Of a DNA stretch of 64,000 bases, positions 52,809 to 62,161 are shown piece by piece. Under the pieces are notes generated by a model, which did no database searches, had not been told where the DNA came from, and saw only the letters and a program-made list of their open reading frames with translations. The position numbers and the translations under genes are program-made. The stretch covers positions 46,467 to 110,466 of the forward strand of contig JADYZV010000081.1 in assembly GCA_020852965.1 (NCBI GenBank), in the 5' to 3' direction. How positions within the stretch are numbered: position 1 is the first letter of the stretch; the number at the start of each line of letters is the position of its first letter. The DNA is from Pirellulaceae bacterium. GTDB taxonomy: Bacteria > Planctomycetota > Planctomycetia > Pirellulales > Pirellulaceae.

Positions 52809-53216
52809 CTATTTGTCAGTAACGACGATGCTTGAAATGCAGTGCAATCGGCCCTTGCTGATTTCTTCGCCCTGGGAAGGTGAAATCCAAATCGTGGATT
52901 GGCTATTCAGCGTATCCCACAGCGATGGGTGGGCGAGGTGATCGCTGTCATGTCCCATCAAAGCGTATAACTCTTGCCCGCGAATGGTGATCAGTTTGCC
53001 GGGGAAATGAAGGTAGATCCGCTCACGATCGGGTGATTCAATGAGTTGGCAGTCAGACCAGCGAAATGAATAGCGGGCACGACCGTCATCGGTAACTTCA
53101 AGCCGGACTGGCTGCTTGACGATGCGATAGCCAAAAGTGGAAAACTCGACGCGGTCTTGATTCTCAAGATCCCACTGCGTTTCGATAGAAGACGAGACAG
53201 GTTGACGTTTGAGCAT
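52809..53216 (-). CDS. Hypothetical element protein (135 residues)
   Basis: A mostly beta-type soluble protein (VEFSTFGYRIVKQPVRLEVT, RYSFRWSDCQLIESPDRERI, YLHFPGKLITIRGQELYAL) of unknown family. ATG 53216 is chosen. It precedes the structured leader and the coiled-coil gene on the same strand. Confidence 0.55.
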   Translation of the reverse strand: MLKRQPVSSSIETQWDLENQDRVEFSTFGYRIVKQPVRLEVTDDGRARYSFRWSDCQLIESPDRERIYLHFPGKLITIRGQELYALMGHDSDHLAHPSLWDTLNSQSTIWISPSQGEEISKGRLHCISSIVVTDK

Positions 53217-53483
53217 GGCTGTTTGGCTGCTCCGACATCCAAAGGGACTTATCACTGAGATAGTTTTATTGTAGCACCAGACGCCTGCCTGGTGATCCCC
53301 AGAAGACGCGTTTCTCGGTGGGCCGTTGACTTGGGATTGGCTAAAAGCACTCTCGATGCTGGAAGGTGCTAGAAGTGGCTGCGGATGGCCCTTTATTTGA
53401 GGCCATCATACGCGAGCTGAAAGCAGCAGATTCCCTTGGATAACTAACGCTGAGCATCTCCCATGCGGAAATACGGCATGGCG
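53217..53483. other. Intergenic region before the pilin-propeller gene
   Basis: These bases lie between the leftward 135-residue gene and the rightward pilin-propeller gene. I see no gene and no clear terminator. A shared pilin promoter-like motif begins at the end (53484). Confidence 0.45.
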
Positions 53484-53517
53484 GTTAACCGATGGTTAAC
53501 ACAATTGCATTAAACTG
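53484..53517 (+). promoter_or_regulatory. Shared upstream motif of the prepilin genes, copy 2
   Basis: This has the same gttaacc/ttaaca/aatt/actg order as 48725-48756. Here it ends six bases before the ATG, so transcription could start almost at the start codon, giving a leaderless message, or the motif may bind a regulator. Confidence 0.5.
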
Positions 53518-53522
53518 GTGGG

Positions 53523-56054
53523 ATGATAAAAGTTGACTACCGATTTGTTAGCGAACAACCGTGGCATCGTCAAAGAGACCATGCGTTTTCGCTTGTGCAG
53601 TTGTCAGTTATAGTAATGGCGCTCGGTTTGGTGGCGGCGGCGGTGATACCGGATGGTAAAGGCGACAGCCAGGCAACGCGTTACCTGACCACCATGGAAC
53701 GCATGAAGAAAATAGATGAAGCCACCAAAAAGATGATGGCCAGTTGGGGCAGACGGCCATGCCCGGCCAGCGGGTTATACTACCCCGGCCACGCCAACTT
53801 TGGTGACGAGGATGGCACGCGTGGTGACTGTGCGGACTCCGGCGATACCACGGGCATTCTCACCCCATTTGACGACACGGACGTGGTAGCAGGTACGGTG
53901 CCGGTGCATAAGCTGCATCTGCCTGTTGAATACTATTTTGATGGATGGGGCCGCCCATTTACCTATGTCGTGGACAAAAAGGCAACGCTAAAAACATCTT
54001 GCATCGGAACATCTGGAGCGGGTGCGGTCAGGATCGACGATGCCGCCGGTGCGCAAATCGATGCCACGCAATATATGCTCATTAGTCATGGGCCGGACGG
54101 GCATGGTTCGTTCCAGCCTGGTGGTGCGGCGCGCAGCAGCCGTCTGGGCGCCGGCAGTACGGATGCGGACCAGCAAAAGAACACCGGTACGATGGGCTTT
54201 ACCGGCTTTGATGTGGGCGGTTCAAACCCGGCCAGCTTCGTCAACCGCTTTGTAAAGAGAGAGGTGGATTTTTCCGGCGCGACCTATGACGATGTGACAT
54301 GGTACTCCCCCAATTACAAAAACACCTGCTGCCTTGGCAAGGTGTGCGAAGAAGATAATATCCTTTTTAAAATATACGGTGAGTATGCTAGCCAAGACTA
54401 TATGTACATGAATATGCAAGTGGATGTTAATGGCGACGGATTCAAAGATATAGCCATATATTCTGATGCATCCATTAATTCATTTTATGTGATATATGGC
54501 TCAGCAGATAATCGAGCAAGCCTACCTAACCCGCTTAGACTAGCTGATGTTGGGGTCACCATTCCGGGGTTTGAGTTATATATGGACACGTTTTTTGGTT
54601 CGATGAGCGTGCAGGATGTTAATGGGGATGGCGAAAGTGATTTGATTTTTAATCAGCATGAAATCAATTGCTTGAACAATGGTCTTCATCTGGTTTTATA
54701 CGGGGGTGGGAAAACACCACTGGCGAGTTATGCAGGAAAAATATGGGGCATCACAAGTTATTCTGCGAATGGTGTACACAACGTTAAATTCCGTAGTACA
54801 GGATGTAGTGGTTTCCAAACCTCAGATATCAACAATGATGGCTTCACGGATCTAGTTACTTTAAGAAACTGGGGTTCTTCTGATGCAGGCGCTGTTAAAA
54901 TCATATATGGTAAATCTGCCGGATGGGGTGGTTACGTTGATTTTAATCCACTAGTTTCGTCCTGCCCTTCAGGTTTTGGGTGCACCTACATTAGACCTAA
55001 CAGCACAGCGTCAACCCGTGAATGGGGGGAAAGTTTAGGTATAGGGGATTTTAACGGGGACGGGTGTAAAGATATTGCAGGACAAAGTACATGGGACAAT
55101 GGTGCCCGTCCTGAATCCTTCTACACACATATTATTTTTGGTCAATCCATCGCCAATTGTGGCACGGCCGCTGATATGCCCGCCACGGTCATCATCGATA
55201 ACCTAAATGGCATTGATGGTATAAAAGTGTCCAGAGCAGCGACCCAATGCCATTATACAGGAACTAACATGTTCATAGATCTTAACAACGATGGCTACGA
55301 TGACTACGTTCATGGATGTGGTGGCCTTACTTCAAACGGCTTACGCTTAGTTTTTGGCGGCCCCGGTCCCAGAACAGGCGTGGGAACCTTTGAACCAAGC
55401 TGGTCTGGCTTTACCCCGTCAAATACCTTCAACGGTGCCCGTGGTCTAATGTTGTTTAACGGATTAGCGTCGGGGGATTCCGGCTATGCAAGCCCTCGCG
55501 TGCTTGATGCGAATGCCGATGGGTTAAAAGATTTATTAGTATTATATCGTAACAGCTCCACCATTTGGGGGACAATAGTGCTTTATGGCAAAACAAGCGC
55601 ATATGCATGGCCCGCCGCTATTTCAAGTTATCCGACTGCAGGCAACGGATTTCTAGTATCAAATATTGGCAGTGTTGCTGCAAACCTGTCTGATTTCACC
55701 GGTGATGGATATCCAGATATTTATTGGTCAGAGCATGCGTGGAACAGCAATAGCGGCCGCGCGAGAATCATTAAAGCGCCTTCAGATGGTAATTGGAACC
55801 ACTCTCAGCTCCCAGCAGATGTTGATTACGATATTGTACACTCCTCACCTGCTGGTCAGAAGTTCGGACGCATTGTGCAGCTTGCTGATATAGACAATAA
55901 CGGCGTTAGGGAGCTGGCTATTAATGCGCCAGCTAACACTCCTGATGGAGTGAGCAACGCAGGAATTATTTATGTATTATGGGACTCTGAAGACCAGCTG
56001 GCCAACCCCCTGGACTTCAATGACTTTGGCGCAAATGCTGTCGAGCCTTATTAG
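53523..56054 (+). CDS. Prepilin-type N-terminus fused to an FG-GAP beta-propeller
   Basis: This 843-residue protein begins with a prepilin-like segment: leader of 21 residues ending HRQRDHA, then FSLVQLSVIVMALGLVAAAV. The usual Glu at +5 is Gln26 here. A pseudopilin-like domain follows (MASWGRRPCPASGLYYPG, LPVEYYFDGWGRPFTYVVD). From about residue 300 eight Ca-binding FG-GAP motifs are seen: DVNGDGFKD, DVNGDGESD, DINNDGFTD, DFNGDGCKD, DLNNDGYDD, DANADGLKD, DFTGDGYPD and DIDNNGVRE. This looks like a pilus-tip or surface adhesin with an integrin-like propeller. No pilus assembly genes are in the window. Confidence 0.75.
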   Translation: MIKVDYRFVSEQPWHRQRDHAFSLVQLSVIVMALGLVAAAVIPDGKGDSQATRYLTTMERMKKIDEATKKMMASWGRRPCPASGLYYPGHANFGDEDGTRGDCADSGDTTGILTPFDDTDVVAGTVPVHKLHLPVEYYFDGWGRPFTYVVDKKATLKTSCIGTSGAGAVRIDDAAGAQIDATQYMLISHGPDGHGSFQPGGAARSSRLGAGSTDADQQKNTGTMGFTGFDVGGSNPASFVNRFVKREVDFSGATYDDVTWYSPNYKNTCCLGKVCEEDNILFKIYGEYASQDYMYMNMQVDVNGDGFKDIAIYSDASINSFYVIYGSADNRASLPNPLRLADVGVTIPGFELYMDTFFGSMSVQDVNGDGESDLIFNQHEINCLNNGLHLVLYGGGKTPLASYAGKIWGITSYSANGVHNVKFRSTGCSGFQTSDINNDGFTDLVTLRNWGSSDAGAVKIIYGKSAGWGGYVDFNPLVSSCPSGFGCTYIRPNSTASTREWGESLGIGDFNGDGCKDIAGQSTWDNGARPESFYTHIIFGQSIANCGTAADMPATVIIDNLNGIDGIKVSRAATQCHYTGTNMFIDLNNDGYDDYVHGCGGLTSNGLRLVFGGPGPRTGVGTFEPSWSGFTPSNTFNGARGLMLFNGLASGDSGYASPRVLDANADGLKDLLVLYRNSSTIWGTIVLYGKTSAYAWPAAISSYPTAGNGFLVSNIGSVAANLSDFTGDGYPDIYWSEHAWNSNSGRARIIKAPSDGNWNHSQLPADVDYDIVHSSPAGQKFGRIVQLADIDNNGVRELAINAPANTPDGVSNAGIIYVLWDSEDQLANPLDFNDFGANAVEPY

Positions 56055-56157
56055 TTCGCAATTTCGCCGATTTGATGGGAAGTAGTAGTTAGCGGACAGA
56101 TTCTAATTCAGTCAGTTCTTGTTTCTACAAATACGGGATCATTCGCTGACACAACTG

Positions 56158-59100
56158 TCAGGCCAATGCCCTGGACGATACTTGCTCTACTCGGCCTCGC
56201 CATGTCGCTTTGCGCTCAACTGAGCGTCGTTCTTGAACCTGCGCGACTATGGATGGTGCAGGTAAAATGGCCTGCTCAGTAGCAACATCGCGGTCGACAA
56301 CCGGCGTGGACAGTTCATTTCGAAGCGAAACAATTTGGTCAACGGTATCAGCGATACTCGGCCTTTCGCCAATTTCGGCGTTTGACTTGCTTTCAGTGAG
56401 AGCACTTCTGAGCTGATTCCTCAGATCTGTCAGCTGCGTAATGTAACTTTCCAACACGAATGGCTTGCCTAGCCGTTCCTGGTAGTCGCTTAGCTGCTGG
56501 GATGTCAATGCAAGCTTGGATCGAGTATCGTCCATGCGTGGCTCATACGAAGCCTCAATTCGACTTAAGGCATTGAGGATTGCACGGGCTCCGGCAGTGC
56601 TGCTCACGGACTCTATTATTGTCGCATCACCTTTAATGTACACCTCGCGTCCAAACGCTGAAACATCCAACCCAAACTCCAGACCATGGACGCTGCCAAT
56701 ACGAATTCTGCGGCGGTCGGAGAGATGTTCGGGAATTAAGGCTAGTTGGCCCGCCAAATATGGCAGCAGTTCATCCCTGCTTAGAGTCTTACCATAGATT
56801 TCGAACTCAGGGTGATTGTTGGAGCCCAGTGTCTTGAGATCATTTTCAAGCTGATCTAGCCTTTGCTCAAGACGGACAATCTCATCAGGTAAGTCTCTGA
56901 CTTTCCTTCGAGCAAGGAACTGCTCGTCATGATGATTCTTGCGAAGGATCGCGAGTCGTTGCAATTCTGCATCAGTCTCAGCGAGTGTCAGTACGGCAGG
57001 GTTACCGGAGGCGATAGCTTTTACCTCAGCGTAGGATAGTTCCTGACCGCCAATGTCCTCTGCGGTTCGCTGATTGACGTCACCGGTCATCACCTGCGAG
57101 ATGAACCGGGCTTTGGTCTCCAATGCCTGCCACATATAAGCATCGAACGATCCTTGGGTGACATAGCGGTAGATAGCCACTTCTGGATTCTCGTTGCCCT
57201 GGCGTAGGATGCGACCATCACGTTGTTCCACTTCGGCTGGCTTCCAGGGTGCATCCAGGTGGTGCATGGCAATCAGTCGCTTCTGGACGTTGGTGCCGGT
57301 GCCCATTTTTTGGGTACTGCCAAGTAAGATGCGAACCGAGCCTTGCCGCACCTTCTCAAACAATGCCTGTTTCTTAGCATCCGACGTGGCATCGCCGATA
57401 CTGGCGATCTGGTCAGCGGGAATGCCGCGAGCAATCAGCTTGCGGGTAACATCGTCGTAGGCAGAGAATCCCCACGGCGTCGGGTTAATGCCCATATCGC
57501 AGAAGATCATCTGCGTGCCGCGAACCGGCGTAGAGTCCTTCCACATCCGAGCGACATTGTCCACCATCGCATTGAGTTTAGACTCCGGTTCGTCAATAGC
57601 GTCAGGCGATAACATGCGTGCGTCGAGGGCAAGTTTGCGGCCATCGGTGGTAATGGCCAGGGCATTGTCTTCACGCGGATCAATTTTCTGGCTGCGAATC
57701 CGGTCATAGCGATCCACCAGGCTCGCCTGGATGCCTGCCTGATCGTCCGACATCGGGCAAGAGATGGTGATGGGCTGGCCATCTTTAAGCTTTGGCCTTG
57801 GCAGATTCAGCATGCTGGCCGTTTGAACATCCGCAAATGAGCGGAACATCTGCTGCAATTCCGGCAGGTTGTTAAATTTGGCAAAACGGCTTCGCGGGCG
57901 AAGAGAAGAACCATCCGGGGCGATTTCCATGGTATCCACCACTTCGCCAAAATTGGCCGCCCAGCCATCGAAGTGTTCAATACCGCGTTTGGAAAGACCT
58001 TCGGGGTCCAGGAAACGCTGCATGTTATACATTTCGACCATGGTGTTACTGATGGGCGTGCCGGTTGCAAACGTCACTCCATGACCAGGATGCAGCTGGC
58101 TTAAGTATCTGGATTTCATATAGATGTCAAACGCACGTTGGCTACCGCCAGTTTGCACGCCTGCCACGCGGTCCATTTTGGTTGGCGTCTCCAGGTTCTT
58201 AAAATAATGAGCTTCGTCGACAAAGATGTGATCCACGCCAAGTTCATCGAATACCAGGCCATCATCTTTCTTGCCTTCAGCCGACAGTTCTTTGAGCTTG
58301 TTTTCACGGTTAGCTTTTTGCTTTTCAATGGTCTTAATCAGATTGCGGTGCTTGGTTGCCGCTCCGTCAGCGGCGGCTTCCACCAGCAGATCGGTATAGT
58401 CGTCAATCTGTTCTTGCAAAAACCGCTCCTGGAAATCTTTCGACATGCCAATCCGTTCGAAGGACGAATGGGTGACGATGATCCCATCCCAGTCGTTACT
58501 GGCAATCTTGGCAGTCAGGAACTTGCGGCGATCGCGGGTCAAATCCTCTTTGCTTGCCACCAGAAGATGAGCATTGGGGTATAGCTGCATGAATTCGCGG
58601 GCAAATTGTTCCAGCATGTGATTGGGGACCACATACATGGGCTTTTTAATCAGCCCAGCCTGCTTCATTTTCATGCCAGCTGCGGCCATGGTAAAGGTTT
58701 TACCAGCTCCCACCACATGGGCCAGCAGCGTATTACCGCTGGACATGGTTCGCCAGATTGCGTCCTTTTGATGCTGACGAAGGGAAATTCCCTGGTTCAT
58801 TCCGTCAAACTCAAGATGCGATCCATCGAATAGGCGAGGACGTAGGTTGTTGTAGGTATCGTTATAGATACGAACCAATTGCTCCGTACGTTCCGGCTCG
58901 ACAAATACCCAGGATTTGAACCTCTCTTTGATGAGCTTTTGCTTTTCACGGGCGGCGAGCGTTTCAGTCTCGTTGAGTACCCGTTCGTCACCATTGACGC
59001 CACGTATCGTGTCATAGATCATCGGCGATTTCATATTAAGGGCAAGTTCCAGCAGCCTGGTGCCATCAATGCGGCTGGTCCCGAAGTCGGATGTGGCTTT

Positions 59101-61743
59101 GACCGAGTGTTCAGCGGCGTAGCTCGCATCGACGCTCCAACTCGCATCTTTCACGAGATGCCCAATACCGACATCGCCGGCAGCCACCCCAAACAGGTCA
59201 GCGGCAAATGCCTCAATCACTTCGGTAGGTATCCAGGGCGATCCAAGCTTTGCATCAATATCGCCAGGCAGAACATCAGGTGGTTGCACTTCGCGTAGCT
59301 TGGCGGCGTTGTAGGAAAAGGCGTCGCCAGCCGACTCGGCAATGGCTAGTTTCTCACGGACATTGCCGGAAAGGTAAATATCGGCCGTTTCAAACTCGCC
59401 GGTCTCAGGATTCTGAAAGATCAGATCCCCGAGTTCCGAGATAATCGTTGTCACTGGTTTGCCGTAAATGGACGAGATATAGTCCAGATCGACTTTGCCC
59501 GAATGATCCAGCGATGCAAGTAACCCCGCCTCGGCAGATTCTACATGAGTAATGGTTTGTTTGGGGCCAACGACGTCGCGAAAGAAGATGGACGCTTTGG
59601 CGGCCTTGCCAGTGACTTCATCATAGTCTTCCAATGACATGACCAACATGGCGTCCGGGTCATCCCGAAACTTGACCAGGTTGGGCATGCGGCGAATTAC
59701 GCTGCCGGTTTGTGTCTCGGAAAAGGTCGTCTTATTTACCGGACCGTAGCGGCTCACAAAACTGTCATAGGATTTGCCGAGAGCTTTACGGGTCTGCTCG
59801 CGCTCAGGATCTGGCCAGTTTTCATTTTGGGCCTGGAGCACTAGCCTTGCGGCATCGCGAAGTTGAATCAGTGATGCCAGGCGTTTGCCCATCATCGAGC
59901 CATTGGCAACTAACACTTGCTTGCCATGGGCGACGGGTGAACCAGATCCATCGATGATCTGGTAGATATTTTGGTTGTCACCGATATAGAAGCTGCCTTC
60001 GGTAAGGTGCTGCTTGGGCGGAGGACGGTTAAATCGCTCGGGCGTTGGAATCGAGGGAGCTTCAACAGCTGGTGGATCGTATGACGGTAACTGTTCCAAT
60101 GCAGCCGATAGTTGCTGTTTCAGATCACCATTGGATCTGACGCTAAAACCATCGTCGCCGTACAGCTGGTTAGCCAGGGTGTAGTCACCAAGCACCATTT
60201 CGGGATGGTTGATAAAGTACTCGTTTACCGTGACATCCTTACCTTCGACGGGGAATGAGCCGACTTGGAGCCAACTATCATCAATGTGGTTTTCTGTATT
60301 TCTGTGTTCACGCTTTTTGAGAAAAATAATATCCGTGACCACTTTGGTGCCTTCATGCTTGAAGGCATCGGAAGGTAGGCGAATCGCCCCCACAAAATCC
60401 GCCTGTTTCGCAAGGTAATCTCGCAGGGCTCCATTTTGCTTATCCAGCGTAAAATGCGATGTTACCAGTGCCATAACGCCGCCAGGCTTCAACGCATCCA
60501 TGGACTTGGCAAAGAAATAGTCATGCAGGGCAAATCGCTGGCCCTTGTGATCCAGTTTGATGTTGGCGAATGGCACATTACCAATCACTGCATCCAGTGA
60601 GTTACCCGGCAGCCTGGTGTCCCGGAAGTTCTCGATCCGGATATCGTGCTTGGGATATATTGCTTTGGCGATCTCGCCGGATGTCTGGTCGAGCTCGACA
60701 CCAATGTAGTGAGCGTTGCCGCGATCCTTGCTCAAAAAATTGCCAACACCGCAGCCCGGCTCCAATATGGTCGCTCCAACTGAAACGCCGAGCCTGGATA
60801 GTGCCGCGTGCATGGCATCGATAACGGTAGGGGAGGTATAGAACGCGTTGAACGTCGTCCGCTTGGCACTGTCATAGTCCGCTGGCGACAATAACGTTTC
60901 GAGCTGATGGCCGAGTTCTTCCCACCTGGTATCTTTGAACTTGCCGGTGATTGGATCTCGAAACAATGATAATGCGACCGGCCCAAACCCACCAAACTTC
61001 ATCAACGCCTGTCGCTCTGCGTCAGTGGCCGGGCGTTGTTCCTGCTTCAGCTGATTCAGAATGCTGAGAGCAGCAAGAATATCACGAGCTTTGGCTTTCT
61101 CGCCGCTGCTCGTCGTCGGCATTGGCGCCAGGGCTGAGGCCGGAGCGTGTACCGGGCGGCTTTCCTGCTGTTGAACTACGGGGGAAAAGAGGGGGTGAGC
61201 CTCGAACTTGACTGCCTGGATGAGCTTTAGCGAGTCATCATCGACAGTAGGGCGTTTTGGATTTGCTGAGGAGTAGCTACCGCCAGATTGTGTGCCTGCT
61301 CCAGTTTGGCCAGGTAACCTTGCAAGTGCGTCGTGAGGAACTCCAGTGCCTGGCTGCGTATCTCCTCGATCGAAAGGTCCGGATGAGCTGGTTTGGTCTG
61401 CTCCACCAATTGCTGGTGATTGAGTCGAAGCTGAGCTGCTGTCAATTCCATCGTCGAAAGTAAAGAATTGTTGGCCTTTAGCTTTTCGCAAAGTAGCGGC
61501 TGGCTTTCGAGCAGTTCGAGAGCGATGGTTTTGTATGGCATGTGGCGTCACTATCGGAGCTGGCTCGTCGACATCCACATCCACAAAATCGAATAGGGGA
61601 GTCGATTGGCCTGTCATGGGGAACGTACAGATTGGATTGAACTTCTCCTGATTTAACCCGCCTCCGTCAGATATCCAGTGAAAACTGTTCTCATCGAATA
61701 GATCTAATTGCTTTGTCGTATTTGTGCAACGCTTTGTCCTCAT
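56158..61743 (-). CDS. Giant adenine-methylase / SNF2-like helicase
   Basis: This 1,861-residue protein has a low-complexity N-terminus (Gln/Pro-rich). An N6-adenine methyltransferase-like domain follows (EPGCGVGNFL near residue 331, GNVPF near 389). A SNF2/DEAD helicase comes next: Walker-A-like HVVGAGKTF near 1008, DEAH box in FVDEAHYFKN near 1172, GTPISNTMVEMYN, and motifs V-VI GTGTNVQKRL and QRDGRILRQGNE near 1497. A coiled-coil tail ends it. Such N12-class methylase-helicases are carried by plasmids and phages and may protect DNA from restriction (DarB-like). The start follows ggagg; the frame to 61809 is longer but unsupported. Confidence 0.82.
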   Translation of the reverse strand: MRTKRCTNTTKQLDLFDENSFHWISDGGGLNQEKFNPICTFPMTGQSTPLFDFVDVDVDEPAPIVTPHAIQNHRSRTARKPAATLRKAKGQQFFTFDDGIDSSSASTQSPAIGGADQTSSSGPFDRGDTQPGTGVPHDALARLPGQTGAGTQSGGSYSSANPKRPTVDDDSLKLIQAVKFEAHPLFSPVVQQQESRPVHAPASALAPMPTTSSGEKAKARDILAALSILNQLKQEQRPATDAERQALMKFGGFGPVALSLFRDPITGKFKDTRWEELGHQLETLLSPADYDSAKRTTFNAFYTSPTVIDAMHAALSRLGVSVGATILEPGCGVGNFLSKDRGNAHYIGVELDQTSGEIAKAIYPKHDIRIENFRDTRLPGNSLDAVIGNVPFANIKLDHKGQRFALHDYFFAKSMDALKPGGVMALVTSHFTLDKQNGALRDYLAKQADFVGAIRLPSDAFKHEGTKVVTDIIFLKKREHRNTENHIDDSWLQVGSFPVEGKDVTVNEYFINHPEMVLGDYTLANQLYGDDGFSVRSNGDLKQQLSAALEQLPSYDPPAVEAPSIPTPERFNRPPPKQHLTEGSFYIGDNQNIYQIIDGSGSPVAHGKQVLVANGSMMGKRLASLIQLRDAARLVLQAQNENWPDPEREQTRKALGKSYDSFVSRYGPVNKTTFSETQTGSVIRRMPNLVKFRDDPDAMLVMSLEDYDEVTGKAAKASIFFRDVVGPKQTITHVESAEAGLLASLDHSGKVDLDYISSIYGKPVTTIISELGDLIFQNPETGEFETADIYLSGNVREKLAIAESAGDAFSYNAAKLREVQPPDVLPGDIDAKLGSPWIPTEVIEAFAADLFGVAAGDVGIGHLVKDASWSVDASYAAEHSVKATSDFGTSRIDGTRLLELALNMKSPMIYDTIRGVNGDERVLNETETLAAREKQKLIKERFKSWVFVEPERTEQLVRIYNDTYNNLRPRLFDGSHLEFDGMNQGISLRQHQKDAIWRTMSSGNTLLAHVVGAGKTFTMAAAGMKMKQAGLIKKPMYVVPNHMLEQFAREFMQLYPNAHLLVASKEDLTRDRRKFLTAKIASNDWDGIIVTHSSFERIGMSKDFQERFLQEQIDDYTDLLVEAAADGAATKHRNLIKTIEKQKANRENKLKELSAEGKKDDGLVFDELGVDHIFVDEAHYFKNLETPTKMDRVAGVQTGGSQRAFDIYMKSRYLSQLHPGHGVTFATGTPISNTMVEMYNMQRFLDPEGLSKRGIEHFDGWAANFGEVVDTMEIAPDGSSLRPRSRFAKFNNLPELQQMFRSFADVQTASMLNLPRPKLKDGQPITISCPMSDDQAGIQASLVDRYDRIRSQKIDPREDNALAITTDGRKLALDARMLSPDAIDEPESKLNAMVDNVARMWKDSTPVRGTQMIFCDMGINPTPWGFSAYDDVTRKLIARGIPADQIASIGDATSDAKKQALFEKVRQGSVRILLGSTQKMGTGTNVQKRLIAMHHLDAPWKPAEVEQRDGRILRQGNENPEVAIYRYVTQGSFDAYMWQALETKARFISQVMTGDVNQRTAEDIGGQELSYAEVKAIASGNPAVLTLAETDAELQRLAILRKNHHDEQFLARRKVRDLPDEIVRLEQRLDQLENDLKTLGSNNHPEFEIYGKTLSRDELLPYLAGQLALIPEHLSDRRRIRIGSVHGLEFGLDVSAFGREVYIKGDATIIESVSSTAGARAILNALSRIEASYEPRMDDTRSKLALTSQQLSDYQERLGKPFVLESYITQLTDLRNQLRSALTESKSNAEIGERPSIADTVDQIVSLRNELSTPVVDRDVATEQAILPAPSIVAQVQERRSVERKATWRGRVEQVSSRALA

Positions 61744-61799
61744 GGTGCCTCCGTTCAGGTGTCTGGACGCAGCATCGCGTCCTTGTTTGAAGGCGACAC

Positions 61800-61902
61800 A
61801 ACCTGCCATGAGGCGTGGCGTAGCGCATCTGGCAAGCTAAAGGTTGGAGGGGCCGCATCGCGGAGGAACCAAGCTTTGGCTTGCCAGATGCGCTGGGCAG
61901 GT
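61800..61902 (-). ncRNA. Structured leader element, copy A
   Basis: Outer aacctgcc (about 61800-61807) pairs with ggcaggtt (61895-61902). A perfect 15-bp stem joins 61823-61837 with 61879-61893. The core AAAGGTTGG pairs, with one mismatch, with CCAAGCTTT. An apical ccgc/gcgg hairpin follows. It lies about 57 bases before the methylase-helicase ATG. Compared with copy B the outer stem carries a T-A to C-G exchange that keeps pairing. Confidence 0.7.
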
Positions 61903-62161
61903 TAGACAAACAAACAGGATCAGGATGCTGTTAGTTTAGCGAGCCGAGAGTCTCAGAACTATCACATGGAAGGCTTCGTCTTCGATTTGCTACCGTCACG
62001 GATAAATCCCTGAAGCGACGTAATCCTCCAACCTGGCGCAATCACGATGACTACACTATCAGATGGCACTTAAACTTGTGCTGAACCAAATGACTACTGT
62101 GTTTGCAGTAGATGCAAATTTGAGAAAAGCAGAGGCTATAATTTCGATGAAGGCGATGTAA
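61903..62161. other. Intergenic region between the helicase leader and the Shedu-like gene
   Basis: These bases lie between divergent genes. They should hold promoters for both. No other feature is visible, and no second tRNA-Pro end is seen. Confidence 0.45.

Larger units (their letters stand above)
37070..61950. mobile_element. Integrative element with a plasmid-type replicon (right end not resolved)
   Basis: The left edge is the tRNA-Pro fragment with the integrase. The content is typical of plasmids/ICEs: integrase, HTH/excisionase-like protein, ParA, ParB-like, RepA-type initiator with iterons, VirD4-like ATPase, toxin-antitoxin, primase-like protein and giant methylase-helicase. Element genes have strong Shine-Dalgarno sites, unlike the host part. 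No second tRNA-Pro copy is visible up to 64,000, so the true end may lie outside; the right coordinate is only where clear element genes stop. Confidence 0.7.
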
